From Salvia splendens (lineage: Eukaryota > Streptophyta > Magnoliopsida > Lamiales > Lamiaceae): a stretch of DNA of 64,000 nucleotides. Every line of letters starts with the position of its first letter. Position 1 is the first letter of the stretch. The notes beneath the pieces are model-generated. The model was not told the DNA's origin, made no database searches, and was given only the letters and a program-made list of their open reading frames with translations. Made by a program: the position numbers and the translations under genes. Location of the stretch: positions 6,412,062 to 6,476,061 of the forward strand of contig NC_056051.1 of the NCBI RefSeq assembly GCF_004379255.2. Reading direction: 5' to 3'. Below are positions 9,869 through 21,513 of this stretch, in pieces.

Positions 9869-11040
9869 ATGAAGCGCAATTTCTTCACAAATCTGCCATC
9901 AGAAATCACCCTGCCGAAATCCTCTCACACCTCCCTATCCGAAGCATTGCATTAAGCAAGTGCGTTTGCAAACCATGGCTCAATCTTCTCGATTCCGACA
10001 ATTTCGAATTCAAAACCCCACCCGCTCTAGCTCTCTTGCAGCAGATGAGCTCAATTCGGTGCTCAATTTTTGATATTGAAGACGAAGACGAATTCGATGA
10101 TGAGAAGAGCCATGATCTTCACTACATTCCGCTCACAGATTTCGATATCCCTCACGAAAACTCAGTACAACTAGAAGCTATGGCTGCAAATGGATTGCTT
10201 CTTCTATTCTCACAGTTAGGGCGTCCTCAAGTTCCTCTTTTTATATGTAATCCAATCACTCGTCAATATATCGAGCTCTGGGCCTGAGGAATACATCTTA
10301 GATGATGATGATGACGATGTATATGATGTGCTTAGTTATGGTTTTGGAATGAGCAAAATTAGTGGGCAATATAAGGTGCTCTGTATCGATGCAGACGCGA
10401 TATCCGACTCTTGTCATCATGTATACACCCTTGGAACAGGAACATGGAGGCGTGTGGAAGCTGGTGCTACTTCTCGTCTCGGAATCTATTCAGGTGCGTA
10501 CATTGTTTGTAATGGCATCCTCCATTGGCAAGGATGAGTAAATGATTTGGCTCATACCTTATGGATTTGTGGTTTTGATCTTGAAAATGAATGTTTTAGC
10601 ATCTTCTCTGCTCCTCCTCCTCCACCTGTAGATAATGGACGTGGCTATCTAACTGGGGAGTTGTCTGCTTTGATGGACTGTCTGTGTTATTCATACACAT
10701 AGGAAGATGATATTGTCATCTGGTTGATGAAGGAATACCAGGTCGAGGAATCTTGGACCATATTGTACAAGATAAGTACTAATGGTTTTGATTTAGATTG
10801 GGCTTTTGTTACTGATTGGAAATACATGTGTGTTAAACCAATTAAACTTTTTAAAGATGGTGACGTTTTGATGCTGCTGGAGGGAAAGCGGTTCATCTAC
10901 TACTCCAACAAGAAAAGAACTATTTAACAAGTCGGTATGTTTAAGAATGCAGCTGCGAAGGATTATGTTAGTGCCCTGATTTTCACTCCTAGCCTTTTCT
11001 CACTCAAGGATTTCGGATTCAAGAATGTGATCTCGTTTTA
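9869..11040 (+). pseudogene. F-box/FBA pseudogene 1
   Basis: Alignment with F-box 3 sets the true start at the ATG at 9869 (MKRNFFTNLPSEIT). The longer upstream frame beginning at 9796 is an accident of a frameshift. The F-box is read across two frames. FBA-type sequence follows: CNPITRQYIELW, YGFGMSKISGQYKVLCI, YTLGTGTWRRVEAG, a CFSIFS block, IVIWLMKEYQVEESWTI and a C-terminal FSLKDFGFKNVISF. Lesions are a +2 shift near 9895, a -2 shift near 10280, and in-frame stops at about 10538 (TGA), 10701 (TAG, Trp in a sister copy) and 10925 (TAA, Gln in sister copies). Functional relatives bind SKP1 through the F-box and select substrates for SCF ubiquitin ligases. This copy cannot. Confidence 0.9.
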
Positions 11041-12651
11041 GTTAGTCTATATTTGTGTGTTTGTGTGAAGGTTTGTTTGTGGTGTAGTTTTTGGGTTATA
11101 TGTCTTCTTTGTCATTTACTGTTCGGGTTTGGCCTTATCATGTCAACCCGATACACACTATAATATCTCTTGCGATTTTGCAATAACGTGAACCAATTAG
11201 CCCCAAATTTTACTCTAAATGGCATTATTTAGTGGTTAATTTTGTTAATTACCTCCGACAAGGAGAGCCTGTCATGGGCTTTTGTCCATACTTCCTCCAT
11301 GCTCAAGATTCGGACCGAAGAGATCCAATCGGATTTCGATGTCATTGGTCGAGATTCTGAAGATTCATCAGGCAACCAGAAATTGTGTTGACATTCTGTT
11401 TATTGCTTGATGTCCGGGTTTGGTCTTATTGCTTGACCCCCCGACAAGCACTGTTTGCGGGCTTAGGCTTTGGTAATATATATATTTTGCGATGTTTTCT
11501 ATAATCTCGTTCTAGTTCATAATATTAATCTACAATTGTCTTTGTCATTATCGAGTCCTGTGAACACGATATAGAGCAAATCTGGTGGAATTATTACTTT
11601 CTACACTCCTACATACCGCCCTATAGGGACGCGCCATGTGGACCAGATGGCTCGCCATCTTTCTCTCCGCCAATTAAGAGACACTCCACGAGACGAGACA
11701 AGATTTTTTGGCTGCAACGCTAGTTCGCTGTCGTCTCGTCTCCGCTAGACGAGCTCGAGACAGCGACTAGCTGCATTGCTAATGCTCTACGTGACTTAGA
11801 TTTTACTAAAAAGAGAAACAAATAGATTATTTTTCAATTACATTATCTATCCACCAAGTGTTGAGGATAAAACAATTTAATTTGAGTATTCATTTCAACT
11901 TTCAAACAAGTGCTTTATGAGATGCAGTTAGTCTTTCTCTATATATGTGACCTTTCTCTATATATGTGACCTTTTTCTCGTTTCCCTCACAAAATTTGAG
12001 TATTCATTTCAAACAAATGCTCATATCAACACTAATAAGAGCATCTCCAAAGAGTATAAAGTAAAAAAAGAGTAAAACAAGAAAGATTAAATATATTTGC
12101 AATAAGAGAAATGAATTGTAATAGGATAGTTTGAACAGAAATACTATATAAACACTATATAAACACTAATAAGAGCATTTCCAAAGGGAAAAGGTGCATT
12201 GAAAAGATATTTTTCTCATTTACCTTATAAATAAAGTAAATATATCTTCTTAAAAGGTAATGGATTCTAAACAACGAAGGTAAGTTAAAAATATAAACAA
12301 TCAACTTTTTTACCTCTCCTATCAAGATGCGGTAAAGATGTCTTCTTAAAATAAAAGATGCATAATACCTCTTCAAATGCTATTTCCATTGGAACATTAA
12401 AGTTTATGAAGAAAAAAGTTAAATTCATTTCAAAGTTCAACCAAATGCACTGTAACTTATAAGAGATGAGTTGGTTGGTCTTTCCCTTGTGACTATTCCA
12501 GTCTCCAAGGGCGTACAAAATCAGAATAATTTATTGTGACCTTTCAAGTTTACAATACATATGAGAATCACAATCACATTATATAAGCAGCTCTCTCTTC
12601 ATCAGATTTTTTAAGCAATGATTCAGTCTCAGTCCAAATCCGTGTCAAAAA
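11041..12651. other. Intergenic DNA: F-box 3' flank and MITE-like debris
   Basis: Positions 11041-11290 are the conserved F-box 3' flank, matching 62525-62790. Positions 11590-11800 include an imperfect hairpin (11726-11765) and an end reading GCATTGCTAATGCTCT, typical of a plant MITE terminus whose partner end is not evident. Positions 12040-12390 hold two starts of the form AGAGCAT(C/T)TCCAAAG, also MITE-like. Positions 12390-12650 are F-box 2 upstream DNA with a TATATAAG at about 12580. No gene was seen. Confidence 0.6.
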
Positions 12652-13522
12652 ATGGAGTGTGATTTTTTTGGAAATCTACCATCAGAAATCACCACAAACA
12701 TCCTCTCTCGGCTCCCCATCTGAGGCATTGCAATCAGCAAGTGTGTTTGCAAACCATGGCTCAATCTGCTTGTCAAATCCAAAATTAAAACTCCACCTGC
12801 TTTAGCTCGCTTAGTGTGGGTGCATATTTTTGAAATTGATGATGAAGACAAAGCGGATCTGGAGAACCATGATCTTCACTACATTCCGCTCACAGATGTC
12901 GATATCCCTCATGCGTACTTTGTATTTCTGGAAGTTATCATTGCAAATGGATTGCTTCTTTTGTACTGCTCTTTTGATACCAACTATTCATATGACAAAG
13001 TTTATACTCTTCATATATACAATCTGATGACTCGTGAATATATTGAGGTCTGCTACCCTGAGGAGGTCAGGCCGCTTCAGGTGTCAAGTTATGGACTTGG
13101 CTGAGCAATATAAGGTGGTCTGTGTTAGTAGGGCCGATGGGTCCGGCACTTGCTATCATGCATACACCCTAGGAACAGGAACATGGAGGCGCCTTGAATC
13201 TGGCATGGCTTCTGGTTTCAGATACTATAATGGTGGACTCATTCTATGTAATGGCAATTTACACTGGAAGGTACTAAATGATCCGACTCAAACCTTTTGT
13301 CTTATGATCTGTGTTTTGACGTTGAAACAGAATGTTTTAGCACCTTCTCTGTTCCCCTTGAAGAAGATGGTGTTCCAATTGGGGATTTGGCTGTTTTGAG
13401 TGACTGCTTGTGCTATAAGTATGTGTTGTATAGTGAACTTGTCATTTGGATGATGAAGGAATACCAAGTCGACGAATCTTGGACCATAGAGTATAAGTTG
13501 AGTACTGGTTTTGATTTTATCG
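12652..13522 (+). pseudogene. F-box/FBA pseudogene 2 (3' truncated)
   Basis: It begins MECDFFGNLPSEITTNILSR, a clear F-box start, but the next conserved codon is TGA in place of the Arg codon in sister copies (near 12722). The FBA region is recognisable: DLHYIPLTDVDIPH, YNLMTREYIEVCYPEE, YTLGTGTWRRLESG, NGNLHWKVLNDP and VIWMMKEYQVDESWTIEY. Frameshifts occur near 13100, with loss of several codons, and near 13300. Homology to the other copies stops at about 13522, where an inverted copy of the preceding 28 bp begins. The last roughly 130 codons of the family are missing. The upstream region resembles that of the fragment at 14410. Confidence 0.88.
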
Positions 13523-13550
13523 ACTTATACTCTATGGTCCAAGATTCGTC
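13471..13550. repeat. Perfect 28-bp inverted repeat with 24-bp loop at the F-box 2 breakpoint
   Basis: The left arm 13471-13498 (GACGAATCTTGG...ATAAGT) is exactly reverse-complemented at 13523-13550. The loop is 13499-13522. The left arm is normal F-box coding sequence; the right arm replaces the expected continuation of the gene. Confidence 0.97.
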
Positions 13551-14409
13551 AATCACATTTCAAAGTATTTCCAAATTTTTCTTTATCATTATGCCCATGA
13601 CTCATTTGAGGGCAGAATTAATGAATTCATGGGTGTTTTCTCAATTCAAAACAAACTCGTTTAAAGTTTGTATGCACTATTTTTAAAATATAATTACTCG
13701 CATATATTTGTTGATGTTTAATGACTTATATTTAATAATAATAAAGTTCCTACTGTTATTCTTATTACTATTTTATAAGTATATGAACTAATAATATATA
13801 AAAAATATAAAGTGTATATTTTGGGTTCGGTGCAACACACGGGTTGATGCTAGTTTTTTTAAAAAGCAAAATGCATTTTTTACTTATTATCTACATATAT
13901 ATGCACATTATATTTTTGTATAAATTAAACAATAAATTAAATATTATATGTAAACTTAAAATGCTAAATTTGAATTCATTTGCTATAAAATCAATATTCA
14001 ATTTAAAAAATTCCATGTTGCAAAATATGATTACATGATTCGATCTATATATGAGGATAAAATGTGTAAATAACAGTACAATTTTCTTTTTTATTGATGC
14101 TGAACTATTCACACATTATATATGCAGTACTAGGAGTATTAATTAGCTGACTATTGTTCTATTTTGAAAATTGAAAAGCCTCTCAAAATACATTGTGGCT
14201 GATAACCTTAAACTTCATTTTTATTATTTTTAAATACATTAAAAATTCACCAAGTTTCGAGGTTAAATAAATTTATAATGCTACTCATTTCAAACAAATG
14301 CTTTATCAATGCAGACGTTCTATCTCGTTATGACCTTTGAGTTTCCAATGCCGTTCAAATTCACCAAAGCAAAAACATAATAAATCTGAAATCAAAACAC
14401 ACACATTGC
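13551..14409. other. AT-rich intergenic DNA
   Basis: Mostly AT-rich sequence with no coding signal. Positions 14175-14200 resemble the F-box 5' flank phrase (GCCTCTCAAA...TTGTGGCT). Positions 14325-14409 resemble the promoter-proximal region of F-box 2 (GACCTTT...GTTTCCAAT...GCTCTCTTT). The fragment at 14410 therefore appears fused directly to an F-box promoter. Confidence 0.6.
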
Positions 14410-14836
14410 TCTCTTTTCTGGTCCTCCTCATCCTGGGGTAGTTCCAAAGGGGGAGTTGAATGTTTTGGGGGACTGTCCGTGTTATTCTTACATATGGGAC
14501 AATGAAATTATCATTTGGTTGATGAAGGAATACCTAGTCGAGGAATCTTGAACTGAAGTGTACAAGTTGAGGACTATTGGTTTTGATTGCAAATTAGTTT
14601 CAGTTTTGGGTGGATACACTCTTCTTTATCCTATCAAGGTTTTCAAAGATGTTGATGTTTTGATGCTGCTGGAGCAAAGAGGCTCATCTACTACTACAAC
14701 AAAACAAGAACTACTCGACAAGTTAGTATGTTTATAAGGATGCAGCTGCAAAGGATTACCATACTTCTGCCATGATTTTCACTCCTTGCCTGTTCTCACT
14801 TGAGAGTTTCGGAGTTGAAAATGTGATCTCATTCCA
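14410..14836 (+). pseudogene. F-box/FBA C-terminal fragment
   Basis: Homologous to the last third of F-box 1. It reads through the CxSYxWDNEIIIWLMKEY-like block, a TGA replacing the Trp codon after EES, the KVFKDVDVLMLLEQ region, and the terminal FSLESFGVENVISF-like segment, with frameshifts. The F-box and first half of the FBA domain are absent. Upstream DNA looks like the F-box 2 5' flank, so an internal deletion joined a promoter region to the 3' half. Confidence 0.82.
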
Positions 14837-15460
14837 GTTTATAATGTTAGTCAGCATTTTAGTTTTGTCGTTATCTAGTTATGCTTATTTCTAAGGTTTC
14901 TTTATCGTTTGGTGTTTAGATTTAGCTTTATCGTGTCGATCTGACATATTCTATATGTCAGTCTAAATCGTCTCCATGTTCGTTTGCACGGTTTTCTTAT
15001 CGTGTGTTGTTCGAGTTTGGCATAATCATGTCGCCGGGCTTATATATATCGTGGGATACTATTTATAAATGAAAATGTACTAATTATAGTGGAACTAACA
15101 AAAATGAACTATGTAGTTAGAAACACTTATCTCTCTGTTTTAAAAACTTGATCTGCTTACAACTGATTGGATGGATATTGTGCTTGTTGTCTCATCCGAT
15201 TCGGACATAAAAAATGTTGAATACCTGAATCGTTGAATTGAATATTTTAGCCTCTCAAATATAATTTTAAATTGTGGCTAAAAAGTAATTGAGGTGTATT
15301 TAGTGAAAAATGGATCATATCTTTTCTAAATTAAAAAGCTTATTAAAAATGAAATAGTTCATAGTATTTTGGAAGTATATAAGAAATGAAGAGGAAGAAA
15401 CCCTAATTCTTATTCCCACAACGCAGCGGCTACTTCTTCTTCGGTACATTTCCACCATTA
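14837..15460. other. F-box 3' flank followed by F-box 3 upstream region
   Basis: Positions 14837-15060 match the 3' flanks of the other F-box copies (phrases such as TTTCTTTATCGT and GTGTCGATCTGAC). Positions 15245-15460 are the F-box 3 5' flank, including TATATAAG at about 15376 and a leader with AAACCCTAATTCT shared with F-box 1. Confidence 0.65.
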
Positions 15461-15981
15461 ATGGGGCGCCGTGATTTCTTCAATGATCTACCATCGGAAC
15501 TCACCACCAACATCCTTTCACGCCTCCCTCTCCGAAGCATTTCAATCAGCAAATGCGTCTGCAAACCATGGCTCAACATCCTTTCGAGAGCCACGCTCTT
15601 CACTCCCCCCCCTATCACAGATTTCGAAATCCCTCTCAGAAATTCAAATTCTATATGCCGAGCTCAGCCGGCTAATGGTTTGCTTCTTATACACTCATCG
15701 TCCGAGCGCCATATTCACATATGCAATCCGATCACTCGTGAATATATCGAGCTCTGGTGCCCTGATGAATGCATCCATTATTTGTTTTATTATGGATTCG
15801 GTGTGAGCAAAATAAGTGGACAGTATAAGGTGGTCTGCATCAATGGGGATGCTCGTTCAGACTCTCATCATGTATAGACCCTCGGAATGCGAACATGGAC
15901 GAGCGTTGAGGCTGACGCCGCGTTTGGTTTCGCATTCTGTTTCAATGCTTACATTGTATACAATGGAAACCCCCATTGGAC
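15461..15981 (+). pseudogene. F-box/FBA pseudogene 3, 5' part
   Basis: It starts MGRRDFFNDLPSELTTNILS, the best-preserved F-box in the window, with conserved LPLRSISISKCVCKPWLNIL. About 40 residues between the F-box and FBA regions are missing compared with copies 1 and 2, an in-frame loss. The FBA part reads ICNPITREYIELWCPDE and YGFGVSKISGQYKVVCING. A TAG at 15875-15877 replaces the Tyr codon of YTLG. Coding homology continues to the His-Trp codons just before 15982, where a Copia composite interrupts it. The gene resumes at 24563. Confidence 0.9.
15977..15981. repeat. Target-site duplication TGGAC, left copy
   Basis: TGGAC directly precedes the Copia composite and is repeated at 24558-24562. 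Removing the element and one copy restores continuous F-box homology. Confidence 0.93.
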
Positions 15982-18035
15982 TATTGGATATTTGACACAC
16001 AAAATTTAGGAGCACTCAACAAGAATGAAATATGGAGGATAAGTATTAATAGGCTTCTCACAAAAGGGATTACAAAATACACACAAACAATGCTTCAGCA
16101 CTTACAAAACACTCTTCACTCTTTCTAACTTAGCTACGGCTCTTTATCTCTAACTCACTCAATTATCTTCTTTTCTTGATTGATACAATGAAATATGATA
16201 AGTCGTATTCTAGGCCTTGATTACTGGTCAGTATAACGTGCATAATTGGAATATATCTGCAAAACAGTTGCTAAAGTGTGCAGGGAAAGTGTTCTAGTCA
16301 GTATGGAAAGGCTCGGACAACTCAGGTGAAAAGGGCATCAGAATGTTCCTATACTGGCCATTATGCATGCCAAAAAGGCTCGAGATGGAGAAGAAGGATT
16401 GCTGGGAAGATCAGCCACAAGTAAGGGCAAAAGGGTCATTTCGCGAAGAGAGTCTACCCTAAAAATCAAGGGCAAGCCTCCCTATAAAAGGAAGCCACTT
16501 AGAGAGAGAAAGATGATGAACTTTAGGAAAAACACTCTTAGTTAGAGTAGTTCTCTCTCGGCAGATTAGTCCTTCAGCCTAGTCTTTCATATTCTCGTTC
16601 CTCGCCACAACCATGGTCACCTGAAGTTCCAGAAGTCCGCCGGAGATCCGCCTTCCACCGTTCCAGCCAGTTTATTCCGTAGTCGTAGCAGTTTCATCGC
16701 CCGGAGTGGCAAAACAATCTTTATTCGCTTTCTTAGTTAACCTTTACTTGTTTTCTTTCGTTGGATCTGCTGCATTTACAGTACTTATCATCCTTTGAAG
16801 TGTTTTGTTGAGATCCAAACGTTTTATGCAATGAAGTTGTTTTTATGCATCTCTTTCTGTTCAAATCTGTTTCATTCTGCCTAGGTAGCTTAGATCTAGT
16901 TGTTGCAGTAATTTCTAAGTGTTGGAAGCATGATTTCATTTGGAGTTGTTCGATCTGTGATTTGTTAGTTCAGTGACTGTTTAGATTTATTTTCCAGAAG
17001 TGTCTTAGTGTGAAATCTGAGTTTACGTTATTCTGCCACCTTGCATGTTACCCAATAAGCGTAATTTCAGTTTCGTTAGTTTAATCTTTTGATTTGGAGT
17101 TTAGATTGTAGATCTGTTTTTGTGAAGTTGTTAATCTGCATTTCTCGTTCATGGAACCTGAGTTGTTTGATTTGTGTTCAGACTTGTTGGAGAAGACAAT
17201 GTCCACATCCAAATTTGGGACCACATTTACTTTTTAGTTACTTTTTGCTTTTGTCCTTTACTTTTCCTTACTTTTCAGCTTTTTTTTTTCAGACCTGTAG
17301 GCCTAGTCACCTAACTACCTCTTTTTCCTCTGATATTCTGTTTAACCTTTTATAGTAAACTAGTACTTTCCATATACTTTCTGAAAACCATGTTTCCCAC
17401 TTTCCACGTACACAGTTGCTTGTCTAACACCTTTCCCACCTCCTAGTCAGTAGAGTACCACCTTAAATTCCAGCCTAGATAAGTCTCAACCCAAAGCGTG
17501 GTAGCTAACCAAACCTTTCCAGAATATCACCACAATTCTCAAAACGCATTCATCTCTGTGGGATTCGACCCCTACCTTCACTATACTACCCAGTAGAAGA
17601 GGGTTGAAGAATTATTGATACCAGGTTCAGGATTAGCTGGGGCTTGTTTTATCCTGATCAGTAGAATACACCTGGGCTTGAACGACACCTGACACAAACC
17701 TGCTCTTTCAAACTACAACTACACCTATTTATAGATATTCTAATATGGATAAACTAGCTACCTAGTATACACAAATCCACTACGTGTCATGATTAGCTTA
17801 ATTACAAAGCCATCATATACTAACCATATATTCCACCGCCTATTACATATTGGAATTGTGGCTTCATTTTAACTATGAACAAATAAGTATTCTTCCACTA
17901 TATGACGTAGAGGATTTGTAAGCATCTTATTAGCCATGAGAAATCACAAAATATTCCCCACTATTATGAGGTCGTGATGCAGCAGCTTCATCATTTTTCT
18001 TATTCTTGAAGTAATTGAGTTTAATAAACTCAACA
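15982..18035 (-). repeat. Copia-2 LTR1, split by a solo LTR
   Basis: Parts 15982-16195 and 17711-18035 together match LTR2 over 534 bp. The first dinucleotide is TA instead of TG, a single change at the terminus. It ends ATAAACTCAACA. It is visibly more diverged from LTR2 and LTR3 than they are from each other. Confidence 0.9.
16196..17710 (+). repeat. Solo LTR (1515 bp) of a gypsy family related to the TR-GAG element
   Basis: It starts TGATAAGTCGTATTCTAGGC, close to the LTR start of the element at 43462, and ends CTCTTTCA. The shared phrase CTCTGTGGGATTCGACCC lies near its right end. The flanks AAATA (16191-16195) and AACTA (17711-17715) form a 5-bp target duplication with one mismatch. No internal domain is present, so it is a solo LTR left by LTR-LTR recombination. 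Orientation is by similarity to the 43462 element. Confidence 0.82.
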
Positions 18036-19865
18036 TCCTCCCTTAAGCTTAATTCTTCAAGGTCTTCATGCCGAGCATAAATTCCAATCTTCTGCGTGTA
18101 TCCTTTCGCCACCAACCTTGCCTTATACCTTTGCACTTCACCATTGACATTTTTCTTTGTTTTGTACACCCATTTCTCACCAATTGCTTTTCGGCCTTCT
18201 GGTAGCGTTGTCAACAACCAAGTATCATTGTTCTCGATCGCATTGATTTCTTCATCCATTGCAATCTTCCATTTCCTGTCTTGTGCAGCATCTGCATAAG
18301 CAATAGGATCAGCATTCATATGAAAACAAACAAGATTAACATTTTCCTCCAGAGCTTCATCAACTTCTTCGGTAGCTTCATATATATTATTCAGACTGCG
18401 CATTCTTCTAGGCCTTCCGACTGGACCTTGAGATGATGTTGGTGAATCTGGTTCTTCAACTTCACTAGCATCTTCTTGATGATCAGGTACAATTTCTAAC
18501 GAGCTTGCAGCTTTCTTATCCTCCCAGCTCCATGTTTGATCTTCTTCAAACACCACATCGCGGCTTATGATCACCTTCTTCGTGAGTGGGTTATACAATT
18601 TATAACCCATTACTCAATCACAATATCCCACGAAGATACATTTTTCACCTTTACCATCAAGCTTGATTCTCCGATCTTCAGGAATTTTGGCATAGGAAAT
18701 GCAGCCAAAAATTCTCAGGTGTGCAACACTGGGCTTGAACGAGCTCCATGATTCTTCGGGCGTCATGTTGCGAACACTTTTGGTGGGACACCGGTTCAGG
18801 AGATATACTGCTGTTGCGACAGCTTCAGCCCAGAATTCTCAGGGTAAGTCCTTCCCTTTGATCATACTCCTCGCCATATCAAGAATTGTTCGATTCTTCC
18901 TTTCAGCAACGCCATGCAGTTGAGGAGTATATGGAGGTGTAAGCTGGTGAACGATTCCATGATCCTTGCAAAAACTTTCGGAACAGATCGGATGTGAACT
19001 CGCCTCCTTGGTCGGATTTGTGAACTTTAATATAGTGCCCACTCTGCCTTTAAACAAGAATTTTGAACTCTTTGAAAATATCAAACTCCTCAGACTTCAT
19101 TTTCAAGAAATACACCCAAGTCTTTCTGGAATAATCATCAATGAAAGTTAGAAACTACTGATTACCTCCGGTAGAAATAGGCTTCAGAGGACCACATACG
19201 TCTGTATGAACGATCTCCAATGGGCATGATGCTCTCCATCTCATTTCTTTTGAGAAACTTGGCATGTGATGTTTTCCCAGTATGCATCCTTCACAAATTT
19301 CTTCAGGATGATCAATATGCGGCAAGCCTTTCACAATATTCTTTGAGGACAGAAGCTTCAAACCACCAAAATATTGATGTCCAAGACGCAAATGCCATAA
19401 CCACGATTCATCTTTAAAAATAGCATTCATGCACTTCAACATATCATGCTTCGTATTCAATGCAAATAATCTATTTTTTGACATCTTCACACAGACAACC
19501 AAACTACCTCGAGCATCATTGATATACAGATAAGAATTCTTGATATTAACATCAAATCCTTTCTCCAGCAATTGACCAAGACTCAAAATATCGCTCTTCA
19601 TAGCAGACACATAATAGACGTCTTATATAAAACCATGATTTCCATTCTTCAACTTAATTAAGATATTACCTTTTCCTTGCACCGCAACTTTTGAGGAATC
19701 TCCAAAAGTAACATCCCCATAAGATGTCTCCTTCAGCTCCACGAAGAGTTCCTTGTTCACGCACATGTGGTTACTAGCTCCAGTATCCAAGTACCACGTG
19801 CTGCACTGATCACCTTCAAGTCCTTTATGAGTAAAAAGAGAGGTTGAAATTACCTGCTCATTATT
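18036..19865 (-). pseudogene. Copia-2 internal A: protease, integrase, RT stub
   Basis: Read from 19865 down: protease region, GAG-pre-integrase (ESWLWHLRLGH, CEGCILGKHHMPSF), a TAG just after STGGNQ (near 19155), integrase core pieces with frameshifts ([20 protein letters not shown]), and a C-terminal linker (VGRPRRMRSLNN). RT begins KWVYKTKKNVNGEVQRYKAR but is cut after KGYTQK and joined almost directly to the polypurine tract. YVDD and all RNase H motifs are absent. Confidence 0.9.
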
Positions 19866-20948
19866 GTCTCCACCATCGGCATAATTGACTTGTTGATTAG
19901 CCCTGATATTCCCAGCTGTTGGATATTCATAACTGTAATGCCCGAATTCGTGACAAGTATAGCACTCAACATTTGCTTTATCAAACCCTGTTTGATTGTA
20001 GGTTTTAGATTAATCGCTCGTGTATTGTCCTCTTCCTCGTCCTCCTTGTCCATAAGAATTTCGACCTCTGCCTTGATATGTTGAATATTGGCGTCCTCCC
20101 TCATTTTGATAATTCTGACCTCGACCTCCTTGATTTTGGTAATTCCGGCCACGTCCTCCTTCATAACGGTAATTTTGGTCGCGTCCTCCTCGGCCACGAT
20201 AGCCTCGACCTCGGCCTCGACCGCGGTTGTGTCCGCCACATGATGTCCCCTGCTCAAACTTCTTGTCTTCTTGTATTGACATCTTTGCTTGTTGTAGCAT
20301 ATGCTCAAGTGACAGAGTGGACTTTTTCTTCATGCGTTGCTCGTGGACTTCCAAGCTGCTCTGCAACTGGTTGATAGACATGGTGTTGAGATCTTTTCAT
20401 TCTTCGATAGCCGCCACGACGTGCTCAAATTTTGACGTCAAAGAACGAAGAATTTTCTCAATGACACAAACATCTTCAATTATCTCCCCTTGCCTTTTCA
20501 TTTGATTCACAATAACTAATATTTTTGTGAAATAGTTTGAAATGCTCTCCGTTTCAGACATGGACAAACGTTCAAACTTGCCGCGTAGGATCTGCAGTCG
20601 AACTCGTATTGCCTTATCAACACTAGTGAAAGAATTCTTCAAAATCTCCCAGACTTGTTTTGACGTGGTAGCTGCACTTACTTTCTCGAACGTGGTTTCA
20701 TCAATACCTTGATAGATATTGAACAATGTCTTCTTGTCTCGTTTCCTTGCATCTCTAAGGGTGTTCTTCTGGTTGTTCGTCAGGGCATCTTCGGCTTCTT
20801 GGGAGGCAGGTTCGGTGTAGTTGTCTTGAACAATATGCCACAACTCTTGTGATTGCAACAAGACTCGCATCTGAATACTCCAATTCCCATAATTGCGTTT
20901 CTCCAATTTGGGAATCTGAGGTTGAACCATGTTCAACGTTGCCGCCAT
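19866..20948 (-). pseudogene. Copia-2 internal A: Gag with RGG-rich region and damaged zinc knuckle
   Basis: The native start is the ATG at 20948 (MAATLNMVQPQIPKLEKRNY), not the longer frame that begins inside the LTR. DUF4219/UBN2-type Gag follows (YGNWSIQMRVLLQSQELWHIV, VWEILKNSF, ISNYFTKILVIVNQMK). A TGA at 20397-20399 interrupts it. Next comes a Gly/Arg-rich stretch (GRGRGYRGRGG and GGRGRNYQNQGG repeats). The zinc knuckle reads CYTCHEFGHYSYEY, with Tyr in place of the last Cys. The TGA is shared with internal B. Confidence 0.9.
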
Positions 20949-20961
20949 AGGTAGGATCGAG

Positions 20962-20975
20962 TGGCTCTGATACCA
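20962..20975 (-). other. Copia-2 PBS, internal A
   Basis: The minus-strand TGGTATCAGAGCCA (initiator Met-tRNA type) lies 4 bp from LTR2. Confidence 0.88.
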
Positions 20976-20979
20976 GATT

Positions 20980-21513
20980 TGTTGGATATTTGACACACAA
21001 AATATAGGAGCACTCAACAAGGATGAAATATGGAGGTTAAGTATTAATAGGCTTCTCACAAAAGGGATTACAAAATACACACAAACAATGCTTCAGCTCT
21101 ACAAAACACTCTTCACTCTTCCTAACTTGAGCTACGGCTCTTTCTCTCTAACTCACTCAATTCTCTTCTTTTCTTGATTGATACAATGAACTACAACCGC
21201 ACCTATTTATAGATATTTAAAGATGGATAACCTAGCTACCTACTATACACATATCCACTACGTGTCATGATTAGCTTAATTAGAAAACCATCGCATACTA
21301 ACCATATATTCTACCGCCTATTACATATTGGAATTGTGGTTTCATTTTAACTATGAACAAATAAGTATTCTTCCACTATATAACGTAGAGGATTTGTAAG
21401 CATCTTTTTAGCCATGAGAAATCACAAAATTTTCCCCACTATTATGAGGTCGTGATGCAGCAGCTTCATCATTTTTCTAATTCTTGAAGTAATTTAGTTT
21501 AATAAACTCAACA
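20980..21513 (-). repeat. Copia-2 LTR2 (middle), 534 bp
   Basis: It begins TGTTGGATATTTGACACAC and ends ATAAACTCAACA. It is flanked on its left by the PBS of internal A and on its right by the polypurine tract of internal B, so it acts as 5' LTR for one unit and 3' LTR for the other. Confidence 0.93.

Noticed and set aside
12174..12380. A complete MITE with AGAGCATTTCC ends
   Set aside because: The right end (TTCAAATGCT) matches the left only loosely and no target duplication is clear, so only MITE-like debris is recorded.
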